Shown here: in pieces, positions 18,998 through 27,597 of the stretch
How positions within the stretch are numbered: position 1 is the first letter of the stretch
How the letters are laid out: the number at the start of each line of letters is the position of its first letter
NCBI GenBank assembly: GCA_022843805.1
Contig: JALHMY010000005.1
Coordinates: 1-64,000 of the forward strand
Direction: 5' to 3'
Length of the DNA stretch: 64,000 bases
Source of the DNA: Fuerstiella sp.
Lineage (GTDB): Bacteria; Planctomycetota; Planctomycetia; Planctomycetales; Planctomycetaceae
Made by a program: the position numbers and the translations under genes
The notes under the pieces: generated by a model
Database searches by the model: none
What the model was told of the DNA's origin: nothing
What the model saw: only the letters and a program-made list of their open reading frames with translations

Positions 18998-19171
18998 TTA
19001 TGTCAGGTAGCCGCCAACTGCGGTGAATTTGGCATTGGCACGAGTACCAATCGTAGACACGGCTGCCAGACACACAACGATGATCAGTGCCAGCATAACG
19101 GCATATTCAACCGCGGTTGGGCCATCTTCTGAAACCATGAACTTCTTAACACTGTTTGCAAACTTCGTCAT
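18998..19171 (-). CDS. flp: Flp-type pilin (copy 2)
   Basis: 57 residues, identical to copy 1 except Ala for Asp at residue 47. The processing site after Gly17, Glu+5 and Tyr+6 and the AGGGGA ribosome site are all conserved. The bases immediately upstream of the start are shared by both copies and diverge further out, so the duplicated unit is little more than the gene. It is the first gene of the minus-strand pilus series. The 516-base gap to copy 1 contains no other gene that can be supported. Confidence 0.93.
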   Translation of the reverse strand: MTKFANSVKKFMVSEDGPTAVEYAVMLALIIVVCLAAVSTIGTRANAKFTAVGGYLT

Positions 19172-19328
19172 ATCTGATTCCCCTCAGAGGTGCCCATCAC
19201 TGGGCTGTCATCACGGCAGCCCGTCGGCTGTCAGGCAAAACGAGAACTCTGCGACGCAGAGTTAACTCTCACGGTCCGCAGTTCCCCAGAAGACCTTTTC
19301 GTGTTGCTTCTGTGCACCGGGACGTGAA

Positions 19329-19356
19329 AAATTAGGTCAGAATTTGAATTGGTCAA
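19329..19356 (-). promoter_or_regulatory. candidate sigma-70-type promoter for the Flp pilin/pilus genes
   Basis: Read on the minus strand: TTGACC, a 16-base spacer, then TAATTT. It lies about 160 bases upstream of the second pilin start in an AT-rich stretch. A perfect 9-bp palindrome (aactctgcg/cgcagagtt, 19245-19263) lies in the predicted leader and could be a regulator site or mRNA hairpin. Planctomycete promoters are poorly defined, so this is only a consensus match. Confidence 0.35.
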
Positions 19357-19495
19357 ATAATCAAAACTGAATATGGACGAAGGGTCGGGTTGCTCTGCAT
19401 GGTTTCCTGTCGATAAGAATCGAATAGCTGGAACTGATGGACGTTATTAATGGCTGTTGCCGAAAAGGCCGGGCGCTTCCTGGCCATCCCGGCAT

Positions 19496-21037
19496 TCAGC
19501 GAGCTGCCGCATGTACCGACAGCCGTGTGAAGTGAAACAGTGATGGTCCGAGTCGGTCACGACGAAAGCCAGGCGGATATCGCAGATCGTGGTCGCTTCC
19601 CATGTGGTACGTGACGATCCAGAGTTCTTCCGCATTCGCTGTTTCGTCGATGCCACGCATTTGAAACGATGGATACCACTTACAGATTCTGCGTCCGGCG
19701 TCCCTCTGTACCGCACGCAGCGCAGAATCAGCTTCCATCTGTGAATCTTCGAAATCAACCAGCAGACAGCGATTTCGCAGGTCGGGGCGGCGGTGGACGA
19801 CGGGCAGCCACATCGTTCGATCCTCAAACAGCATACAGGCATGGGCCGGAAGGCTGTCCAGTTCAGCGATTAGCTGTGTCTGAGCTTTGTCGAATTGTGT
19901 CCATGCCTGAACAACAGTATGGCCAGATTTCGCGGCAAGAATGGCTGACATGAGGATTCCGAGCGTTTGGAGGGGCAGTGGAATTCTCCCCGCAAGAACT
20001 CCGATGACAGATGCCGAGCCCAGAATTCCGACGGTCGCATATCGCGGGACGAGCGACGGCTGAATTGTCCAGGAGAAGAGCAGCAGTATCGGGGCCATAA
20101 GCAACAAAGCAGAGCATTTTTCGAAAGCCACGTCTTTGACCAGATACCGAAACAGCAGTGGCCGGCCGGAGTACAAATTGCAGATCCCGATTGTCAGAAG
20201 CAAAACGAGAATCGCAGCCCAGGGGATCGTTTCGTCCAGAAATGCCATACTTGACTGAGCAGTCGGTGCAGATACCCACGTCGGACGACTCAGCGCCAGT
20301 CGCTGACCGATGAGGAAGGGTGTGCACAGGATAAGAGCAGTAAATCCTGCAGCCAGAATGACTAAAAGCCGAACGCGCGTCGATCTTCCATGGTCACTTT
20401 GCCAATAGGAGGCAATAACCAGTGTCAGAGAGATGATGCCGAAGTAATGACATGTACAGATGAAGGCGGAGAGGGTAATGGTTCCCAGCATGGCCGCATA
20501 TCCCAGCCCCCGCCTTATCCGCGTTTTGAGTACCCACTGCAGCAGCACACCGAGCCAGGCCGCTGCCATCAGCCAGGCTGCGTAGAATCGCATTTCGGTC
20601 AGCTGCTGAACAACCAGCGGATGTCCGCCTGTGAAGATGGTGGCCAGTATGGCGGCCGGAACACCGCTGCGGGTAACCACAAGAAGATAGATGGCCACCA
20701 TCGCCAGAAGGATCATTGTGAACGACAGCAGCCTTAGCGCTGACTCACGGTCTTCCGACGAGAATAACAGACAGACTCGGGCAAGCAGGAAGTACCCCGG
20801 CGGGTTGTAGTCAACTCCATCCGCAAGTGCCTGAAGTGCATGATTTGTGTTCGGATCTGTGGCCAGCAGCCACGTATGGACTTCATCCATCCAGCATGGC
20901 CGGTAAAGCAGTGAGTATGCTCCGGAAATGCCCCAGCACGCCAGAAGGACAGTCAGTGTGATGATCAGTCCCGCAATGATGCGAGTCGGAGTGGCCGAAT
21001 GCCAATCACTTTCCGAAGAGTTCACAGCATCCGTCAT
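19496..21037 (-). CDS. PMT/ArnT-like polytopic glycosyltransferase
   Basis: 513 residues with about eleven hydrophobic spans. The Asp51-Glu52 pair in CWMDEVHTW, in the first extracytoplasmic loop, is the catalytic acidic signature of GT-C enzymes of family 39/83 type, and LTEMRFYA follows near residue 150. These enzymes move a sugar from a polyprenyl-phosphate carrier to protein, lipid or sugar on the outer face. The C-terminal 100 residues are soluble. The next gene upstream on the same strand is another GT-C protein (gap about 90 bases), suggesting a pair. Donor and acceptor are unknown. Confidence 0.8.
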   Translation of the reverse strand: MTDAVNSSESDWHSATPTRIIAGLIITLTVLLACWGISGAYSLLYRPCWMDEVHTWLLATDPNTNHALQALADGVDYNPPGYFLLARVCLLFSSEDRESALRLLSFTMILLAMVAIYLLVVTRSGVPAAILATIFTGGHPLVVQQLTEMRFYAAWLMAAAWLGVLLQWVLKTRIRRGLGYAAMLGTITLSAFICTCHYFGIISLTLVIASYWQSDHGRSTRVRLLVILAAGFTALILCTPFLIGQRLALSRPTWVSAPTAQSSMAFLDETIPWAAILVLLLTIGICNLYSGRPLLFRYLVKDVAFEKCSALLLMAPILLLFSWTIQPSLVPRYATVGILGSASVIGVLAGRIPLPLQTLGILMSAILAAKSGHTVVQAWTQFDKAQTQLIAELDSLPAHACMLFEDRTMWLPVVHRRPDLRNRCLLVDFEDSQMEADSALRAVQRDAGRRICKWYPSFQMRGIDETANAEELWIVTYHMGSDHDLRYPPGFRRDRLGPSLFHFTRLSVHAAAR

Positions 21038-21128
21038 AAGCTGGCTCAGCGATTCCGATAGAGTTCTGCAAAAGGACTTTTACTATTCGGTTTACGCTAT
21101 CAATGGACCATTACTGACGAACGCTGAT

Positions 21129-22616
21129 TCAGTCCATTCGTTTTTCCGGAGCAGCCGGGGACAACCGTGTGAGGGCCTCCTCAGACGAAGCGGCAGACGC
21201 AACCCGCGATAGTTCTGTGGTCCAGTCGCCGATGTATCTGGCGATTCTCTGCTGATCGGCTTCATCCGCCACACACTGCGTCTGTGCAAGCCGCAGCACA
21301 TCGACTGCCTCCTGAATGCGGCCTGTATCGTGCAGGTTCAGTGCCATCTGAATTCGAACGACCGCCAGATGTGGTACGGTCACCATGGCGTGATTCCAAA
21401 GCGACTCGGCGTTCTTCCACACGGGCATATGCGAATTCGTCCGCAGAATACAGCCAGCGATGACAGCGACAGCTATTCCGCCCGTTACAAGCGGGGTGAC
21501 TGTGGACAGCCGCCCGCCCTGGCTGGTTCTGATTTTTTCGACTGCAAAACGCAATGCAGACAGTGTCATCGCAAAGATGCAGATGCAGGGCAGATAGAGA
21601 TATCGGTCGTTCATCAGGGTGGTGATCCGGAAGAAGTTCAGCACCGGAAACAGTAAGAGAAAGAATGTCAGCCAGCCAAATAACCACAGAGGTTGCTGTT
21701 CACGATACTTCCAGACGGGGAATGCCAGAAGGAGCCAGCCTGTGAGGCCCGCAATAACCTTCAGAGCAATTCCTGAGACAGCTGGATCGTACAGAACGCT
21801 CAGTGCTGCTGGTGCGAACAGCATTCCGATGTATTGCCACAGAATGACGACATCGACTGCCAGTATGTGCGGCAGTGAAAGATCCATATGGCTCCGGACG
21901 CCGCCCAGAATCGAATTCTGGGCTCCCATGGTGTACATGAGCAGCATCAGGGACATAAGTCCTGGTATGAGCTGACGCACGACAGCGTCCGCTGTTTTTT
22001 CCCGGCGGATCAGAATGTCGTAGAACAGAACGATCGGGGGTAAAACCACCGCCAGCGCTTTGCTCAGAAGTGCGGCTGCAAGACACAGGATATACCAGCC
22101 ATCATGACGGAGCTGCGCATCCGGCCGCAGTCGGATCAGCAGTGCCAGCAGCATAAAGGATGCAGACAACAACCCCTTTCGCGAAGAAATCCAGACCACA
22201 CTTTCAATTTGTACGGGGTGCACCAGAAACAGTGCTGCGCTAAGCCACCCCACTCCCCAGCTTCCTGTCAGCTGAGAAATCAGCATGCAAACCAGAACAC
22301 CGTTCACCGCATGCAGGAGTATATTTGTGGCGTGGTAGCCGGTGGGATCCATACCGGTCCACGAGTAATCCAGCAGGAAGGAAAAAATCGTCAGCGGAGC
22401 GTAATTTCGTGTGACGGTCTCGGTTGCAACTCCATATAGATGTTTGGGGGTCCATCCCTTGATTGCATCATTGTGATGCACATACGCCGGGTCGTCCCAG
22501 TTCACGAAATCAAAACGCAGGGAGGGCGCAAAGGTGCACAGTCCCAGCACAAACAGGGCTGCAAGTAAGGCTCGGCTTTTGACTGTGAGTGGATCGACAG
22601 CGGAAATGGCAGACAT
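21129..22616 (-). CDS. TMTC-like membrane glycosyltransferase with short TPR tail
   Basis: About 495 residues from the Met of MSAISAVDPL; the 63-codon in-frame extension upstream lacks coding character. It has eleven or so membrane spans, with Asp41-Asp42 in FDFVNWDDPAYV near the end of the first span, as in TMTC/PMT-like transferases that start with the same FVNWDD motif. The C-terminal 75 residues resemble a TPR (ALNLHDTGRIQEAVDVL). It probably O-glycosylates secreted proteins from a lipid-linked sugar. It precedes the other GT-C gene on the same strand. Confidence 0.8.
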   Translation of the reverse strand: MSAISAVDPLTVKSRALLAALFVLGLCTFAPSLRFDFVNWDDPAYVHHNDAIKGWTPKHLYGVATETVTRNYAPLTIFSFLLDYSWTGMDPTGYHATNILLHAVNGVLVCMLISQLTGSWGVGWLSAALFLVHPVQIESVVWISSRKGLLSASFMLLALLIRLRPDAQLRHDGWYILCLAAALLSKALAVVLPPIVLFYDILIRREKTADAVVRQLIPGLMSLMLLMYTMGAQNSILGGVRSHMDLSLPHILAVDVVILWQYIGMLFAPAALSVLYDPAVSGIALKVIAGLTGWLLLAFPVWKYREQQPLWLFGWLTFFLLLFPVLNFFRITTLMNDRYLYLPCICIFAMTLSALRFAVEKIRTSQGGRLSTVTPLVTGGIAVAVIAGCILRTNSHMPVWKNAESLWNHAMVTVPHLAVVRIQMALNLHDTGRIQEAVDVLRLAQTQCVADEADQQRIARYIGDWTTELSRVASAASSEEALTRLSPAAPEKRMD

Positions 22617-23080
22617 ACGGAACATGCGAAAGAGCACCCTGTGAAGCCCTGGCGATTGCCACAACTGGCGGAATGGTGAGAGCCGGAGACCAGACAATTT
22701 AAATCTGCCATGCAGTCGGCGGTTCGATGTTGACTTTTTGCCACGGCGAAAGGATTCACCCAGAATCCGATTCGGCAAAACTGGTAAAATCCGCGTAGCC
22801 GACAAAGGTTCTGCGACTGCCCCTTCTGCGGCAAAAGTCGCCGATCGGCTGGTAGTCCAGGCTAATTGGGCAATGGGTGACCGTCATGACCGGAACACTC
22901 GTTGCGGGCCGATCATTCGAATCAAGTCCCCCAAAGGAAGTCACCGATATCGATGACTGGCATCAATGCAGCCAAAATTCTGCTCGCATAGTGTCCGGGG
23001 GGATCAGCTTCTGTAGGAGCTGGTTCGGGGATGCATCGAATCGGGCGTCAGAAGACGCTGTCCAGCGAAGGATCGCAATA

Positions 23081-24685
23081 ATGACACTTCGTAAATTCCT
23101 GAAGCATTTGAGCGGTTCGCTTGCCGTATGCACCCTGCTTGGGACTGGCTTCGCACAGGAATCACTTGTGACAGGGGCTTCGCGCTTTCAGATTCCGTTT
23201 GACGTGGAAACGGAGCCGGGGGAAACTCTGCAGGGATTCGCGGTGCTCTATGGCTCGCAGGATGGCGGCAAAACCTGGGATAAGCTTCAGTCTGTACCAG
23301 CCGCCCAGCAAAATTTTCAGTTTGCCGCGCCACGAGATGGTGTGTATGCGTTTGCTGTGCGAATGACGGATGCTCAGGGAAATCTTCAGACGGCGATTCA
23401 GGGCAGCCAGCCGGAATTGCTTGTGACTGTGGATACAAAAATGCCGGACCTTCGGCTTGAGCTCCATGAGGTGACGCCAGGCCAGGTCATGGTCCACTGG
23501 CAAATTACCGACATGAATGCCGACATTTCGACTTTGAAGCTGGAATACACCGAGGGACAGGATGGTCGCTGGAAGACGCTGTCAGCCGAACCGGCCATAA
23601 CCGGTCAGAAGGCATTACAGGTCCCGCCCGGATCCGTAGTCTCTGTGCGTGGTACGGTGTCTGACCTGGGAGGTAACAGGGGAAGCGGTTCTTCGCAGGC
23701 GGTTCTGAGGTCTGTGGTGGCACCTCCCACGGTACCGAGTACCTCAGTGCCGGGAGTTTCCGGAGAGGCTCTGACCGTGCGTCCTATGGGTACAACACCG
23801 TTTGCGGGTGTTCAGCCAAATTCCGGGTTCGGTGGTCTTTCCGGTCCGGGAGTTCAGATGCCTTTGACAGCAGGAACTGTCCCCGCAAGTGTTCCGCCGT
23901 TGAATATGCGGCAGTCTGCTGCTCCATCCGCCGGTACCGTGCCAGCGGTTCCAAATGCTTCAGAATCCAGTATGCCAGTACTTGATTTTGGGTCGACGGG
24001 TGTTGCGGCATCGGCACCGGCCGAAGGGCCATCAGCAGAATGGCAGCTGGTTCGGGATCGAGTGTTTGACCTGGTTTACCAGCTTGATGATGTCGGACCT
24101 TCCGGAGTGGGATCGGTTGAGCTGTTTGTGACAGAGGATAGTGGTAAGCAGTGGTTCCGATACGGAAACGATGACGATCTGCGAAGTCCATTTCAGGTTG
24201 ATGTGCAGGGGGAAGGAGTCTTTGGATTTGCAGTTCGCGTGCGGAACGGTCTGGGCTTCGCTGATCCTCCTCCACAGCCTGGCGAGCCACCTGCGATCGT
24301 TGTTGCCGTTGACCAGACTCCTCCCACGGTAGAATTTCCTCAGCCGACCGTCAGTGCGAAGGGCGATGGGGCCGTTAATCTGAAGTGGAATGTGGCGGAG
24401 AGATATCCCGCGTCCGCGCCGATCAGGCTGGAGTATGCAGCATCGGCGGCAGGACCATGGACGCCTTTGTTTGACTGGCAGGCAGATGCCGGCAGTTATC
24501 AGTGGCCAGTTCGTCCCGGCACTCCGTCGGCACTGTATTTCAGGTTGCTGGCCCGCGATGCTGCAGGTAATGTGGCATCCGCTCAGACCAGCCAGCCGGT
24601 TCTGATTGATCTGAAACGTCCCACGGTTTCGGGGCTGCGAGTGCAGACCGTTTCAGATCCTCGTGGAGTCAGTCGCGGTTTCTGA
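23081..24685 (+). CDS. secreted protein with repeated Ig/FN3-like domains, unknown function
   Basis: 534 residues from MTLRKFLKHLSG, which has AAGGAT nine bases upstream. A signal peptide ends near TGFAQ. Two similar halves follow: about residues 25-225 and 320-530 share motifs such as DGGKTW/DSGKQWF, GVYAFAVRM/GVFGFAVRV and DLGGNRG/DAAGNVA, so the protein carries a repeated beta-sandwich unit, with a Pro/Ser/Val-rich linker between halves (about 225-320). It is probably a periplasmic or cell-surface structural protein. No catalytic motif was seen. Two direct copies of a 15-base sequence surround the stop codon. Confidence 0.78.
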   Translation: MTLRKFLKHLSGSLAVCTLLGTGFAQESLVTGASRFQIPFDVETEPGETLQGFAVLYGSQDGGKTWDKLQSVPAAQQNFQFAAPRDGVYAFAVRMTDAQGNLQTAIQGSQPELLVTVDTKMPDLRLELHEVTPGQVMVHWQITDMNADISTLKLEYTEGQDGRWKTLSAEPAITGQKALQVPPGSVVSVRGTVSDLGGNRGSGSSQAVLRSVVAPPTVPSTSVPGVSGEALTVRPMGTTPFAGVQPNSGFGGLSGPGVQMPLTAGTVPASVPPLNMRQSAAPSAGTVPAVPNASESSMPVLDFGSTGVAASAPAEGPSAEWQLVRDRVFDLVYQLDDVGPSGVGSVELFVTEDSGKQWFRYGNDDDLRSPFQVDVQGEGVFGFAVRVRNGLGFADPPPQPGEPPAIVVAVDQTPPTVEFPQPTVSAKGDGAVNLKWNVAERYPASAPIRLEYAASAAGPWTPLFDWQADAGSYQWPVRPGTPSALYFRLLARDAAGNVASAQTSQPVLIDLKRPTVSGLRVQTVSDPRGVSRGF

Positions 24686-24794
24686 AAACCGTCGCGGTTT
24701 CTGAACACTGCTGCGAGCGATGATGGCTGGCGGCTGTCTGGTATGAGTGGCCGATTGAACGTTTCCTGTTGAGATTTTCGCTGGAATTCAGGCC

Positions 24795-25673
24795 TTGCAA
24801 ACGATTCCAACGATTTCCGTACAAATGCTCCCGGATTTGTTGCCGCAGGAACAACTGCCAGGCAGCATCGCGGTCGTGATTGATATTCTGCGTGCGACAA
24901 GCACCATGACGACAGCCCTGTTTCACGGCGCGAGTGAGGTAGTCCCGTGCCGATCAATCGAGGAAGCTCATCAGCTTCGAGTGAGCGACCCTTCCGGAAA
25001 AGTGGTGCTGGGAGGCGAGCGGGGAGGCGTACGGATCCCGGGCTTTGATCTGGGAAACTCACCGGCCAGTTACGATTCGCAGACCATTGGGGGTCGGCGA
25101 CTTGGATTCACGACAACGAACGGAACGCGTGCGCTGCTGAATTGTCTGAATGCCCGGAAGATTCTGACAGGCAGCTTTCTGAATTTGTCTGCAATTTTGC
25201 ACGTGCTGCAGAATGAGCGGCGACCTGTGCATCTTGTCTGTGCGGGAACAGATGGCTTTGTGACAGGTGAGGACGTTCTGTTTGCCGGTGCTGTGGTGTG
25301 GCGGCTGAAGCAGCTGCCCGCAACTGGCGGAAATAGTGTCGACGTGTCGGGAATTCGGACGAACACTTCAGAGACTGAACAAACATGGGTCGCCGATGAT
25401 TCTGCGCAGGTGGCGTGCAGCTACTGGATTCAGCAGATTTCATCCCGACTGCCATCGACGGACGACCTGAATTCGGCGTCGCCGGATGTCATTGGCCTGG
25501 CGATTGAACAGGTACTGCGGCAGACTCGCGGTGGAAGAAATCTGATTGAACTTGGATACGTGAACGATCTGGAGATCTGCAGCCGTATTGATGCGGCACC
25601 GGTCGTGCCTGTTCTCTGGCAGAGTACAATTGCTGCCGATTCGAATGGACCTGTGGGTGCCCTGCGCATCTGA
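24795..25673 (+). CDS. comB: ComB-family 2-phosphosulfolactate phosphatase
   Basis: 292 residues beginning at a TTG; an ATG at 24825 is the alternative. Family motifs are clear: [12 protein letters not shown] near residue 27, [19 protein letters not shown] near 75 and TTNGTRALL near 109. ComB was defined as the Mg-dependent phosphatase that makes sulfolactate in coenzyme M synthesis, but homologues are widespread in bacteria that lack that cofactor. No other sulfolactate gene is in the window, so the substrate here may differ. MoaC and a prenyl synthase follow on the same strand. Confidence 0.9.
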   Translation: MQTIPTISVQMLPDLLPQEQLPGSIAVVIDILRATSTMTTALFHGASEVVPCRSIEEAHQLRVSDPSGKVVLGGERGGVRIPGFDLGNSPASYDSQTIGGRRLGFTTTNGTRALLNCLNARKILTGSFLNLSAILHVLQNERRPVHLVCAGTDGFVTGEDVLFAGAVVWRLKQLPATGGNSVDVSGIRTNTSETEQTWVADDSAQVACSYWIQQISSRLPSTDDLNSASPDVIGLAIEQVLRQTRGGRNLIELGYVNDLEICSRIDAAPVVPVLWQSTIAADSNGPVGALRI

Positions 25674-25765
25674 ACAGCGAATTCGTGATCCTCAGAACAC
25701 TGAGAACCGTCAAACGCAGCGTTGAGGTCAGGCTTTCAGGCTCGATTTCGGAGGAAGGGGCGAAC

Positions 25766-26245
25766 ATGGGCGAGCTGACGCATTTTGATGATCAGGGCGC
25801 AAGCCGCATGGTGGACGTCGGAGACAAGCCGATTACGCGACGAATGGCTCGCGCAGAAGGATTTGTGTTAATGCAGCCCCAGACGCTGCGGATTATCAGG
25901 AATCGGGAGGCTGCGAAGGGTGATGTTTTGGAGGTTGCCCGTCTGGCGGGTATTATGGCAGCCAAAAAAACGTCGGATTTGATCCCGCTTTGTCATCTGC
26001 TTGCCTTCGACCGAGTCAGTATGGCGTTTGATTTTCCTGATGAAACGCGGGTTCGAATCGAATCGGTGGTCTCCTGTGAGGCGAGGACAGGAGTTGAAAT
26101 GGAAGCACTTACAGCCGTTTCCGTGGCGGCTCTGACAATTTATGATATGTGCAAAGCGGCAGACCGAAGCATGCAAATGACGTCAATCAGACTTCTGGAG
26201 AAATTCGGAGGCCGGTCAGGGCAGTTCGTGCGCGCTCCGGAATGA
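25766..26245 (+). CDS. moaC: cyclic pyranopterin monophosphate synthase (MoaC)
   Basis: 159 residues from [11 protein letters not shown], preceded by a strong GGAGGAAGG ribosome site; a longer in-frame start at 25685 is unlikely. [13 protein letters not shown] (residues 67-79, with His77) and [10 protein letters not shown] (Asp127 and Lys130) are the catalytic motifs. It converts the MoaA product into cyclic pyranopterin monophosphate in molybdenum cofactor synthesis. It is full length. No other moa or moe gene lies nearby. Confidence 0.97.
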   Translation: MGELTHFDDQGASRMVDVGDKPITRRMARAEGFVLMQPQTLRIIRNREAAKGDVLEVARLAGIMAAKKTSDLIPLCHLLAFDRVSMAFDFPDETRVRIESVVSCEARTGVEMEALTAVSVAALTIYDMCKAADRSMQMTSIRLLEKFGGRSGQFVRAPE

Positions 26246-26355
26246 AAGAAAACCCTCGTTTTTTTCCGCCAGGCTTTGAGATGTTGCAGGAATGATTATT
26301 GTTCATCAAACTGAGTACTTCACAGTTTGGTTACCAGAGACATTTGAAGAAGCAG

Positions 26356-27366
26356 ATGCAGGGCATGTCAGCGCCGGTTCTCACCAGGGATGACCTTCGA
26401 CTTCGTTTGGATCAGCTGACTGGTTCAGACATGTCGGCAGTGCATGATGTGCTTGTACGGCAGTTTCGCAATCCCAGCGAGTTTGTGCAGGAGGTCTGCG
26501 ATCACGTAGCCCGTTATCAGGGGAAGCGAATTCGCCCTGTGCTTCTTGTACTGTCGGCCAGACTCTGCGGCGTGTGTCCCCGACAGCTTCCGAAAGTTTA
26601 CTCGCTTGGTGCTGTGGTGGAGATGATACACACAGCAACACTGGTGCATGACGATGTTGTCGACGATGCTGACATGCGACGCCATGTGTCGACAGTTCAT
26701 CGTCGCTGGAATGTGGAGACCAGCGTACTTCTGGGTGACTATCTTTTTTCCAAAGCGTTTCATCTTGCAGCTACAACCGGAGATGCGGAAGCCTGTCGCC
26801 TGATTGGAAGGGCAACCGACCGCACATGTGAAGGTGAACTGAATCAGATTGCAGCCCGACTGGAGCGGTCTGCCTCAGAGCGTGATTATTTTCGTGTTAT
26901 TGGCGGGAAAACGGGCCAGCTGTTTTCAGTCAGTTGTTTGCTGGGAGCCCGGTCGGCTGAGGCACCTGCATGGCAGCAGGTTCAGCTTCGTCAGTTTGGA
27001 ATGCGACTGGGTCTTGCGTTCCAGATTGCTGATGATCTTCTGGACCTCACAGAATCATCCGATATGACTGGAAAAGATGCGGCCAATGATCTTGAGAACG
27101 GCCGACTCACACTGCCGCTTCTGAGAGCTCTGCAGATTGCCGATGACGACGAACGACTCAGTCTAAGGGAAGCGTTGCTTTCCGATCATAGTGTTAGCCG
27201 ACTGCTTGCCGATCATCCTTCACTTCAGCAGGGCATAGACTCGGCCCGGGCCAGTGCCGAGGAACTGGTTGCTCGTGCGATTCGCAACCTGCAGAGATTT
27301 CCGGCCAGTGATGAGCGACAGCTGATGGAAGCAATCGCCTCGTTTGCGGTTCAGCGGTCGGGTTAG
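26356..27366 (+). CDS. polyprenyl diphosphate synthase (trans-type)
   Basis: About 336 residues. The first Asp-rich motif is HDDVVDDADMRR (near residue 98) and the second is FQIADDLLDL (near 235); GKRIRP near residue 56 binds the pyrophosphate. It elongates farnesyl-type primers with isopentenyl diphosphate, most likely to a long-chain product for a quinone side chain. The start is unclear: TTG at 26299 and ATG at 26365 are also in frame. The gene ends shortly before a dispersed hairpin repeat. Confidence 0.93.
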   Translation: MQGMSAPVLTRDDLRLRLDQLTGSDMSAVHDVLVRQFRNPSEFVQEVCDHVARYQGKRIRPVLLVLSARLCGVCPRQLPKVYSLGAVVEMIHTATLVHDDVVDDADMRRHVSTVHRRWNVETSVLLGDYLFSKAFHLAATTGDAEACRLIGRATDRTCEGELNQIAARLERSASERDYFRVIGGKTGQLFSVSCLLGARSAEAPAWQQVQLRQFGMRLGLAFQIADDLLDLTESSDMTGKDAANDLENGRLTLPLLRALQIADDDERLSLREALLSDHSVSRLLADHPSLQQGIDSARASAEELVARAIRNLQRFPASDERQLMEAIASFAVQRSG

Positions 27367-27385
27367 GCGCTGTCAGACAATATGT

Positions 27386-27435
27386 GTCGCCTTTTGCTCC
27401 GCAAAAGGAAGCTCTTTCGCGGAGCGAAAGGCGAC
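27386..27435. repeat. dispersed palindromic element (GCGGAGCGAAAGGCGAC type)
   Basis: Arms gtcgccttttgctccgc and gcggagcgaaaggcgac pair over 17 bp with one mismatch, enclosing an inner run. A related copy lies at 36865-36923. Such gtcgcctttcgctccgc hairpins are common in planctomycete genomes. It sits between the prenyl synthase and the next membrane gene and may act as a transcript end structure. Confidence 0.75.
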
Positions 27436-27597
27436 TATGGCGGTAACTTATTGTTTTCCAGGTCCTTAACGTCGGTGTTTCTGCGTGCTGTTGGAGGTTC
27501 GGTCCCCCGGACAGGTGATCTGCCATCGAGCTGCATCAGGACATATCAGACCGTCTGCAGATTCAGCTGGCAGCCACGTTTTGCGAAGGCCTGTCCT

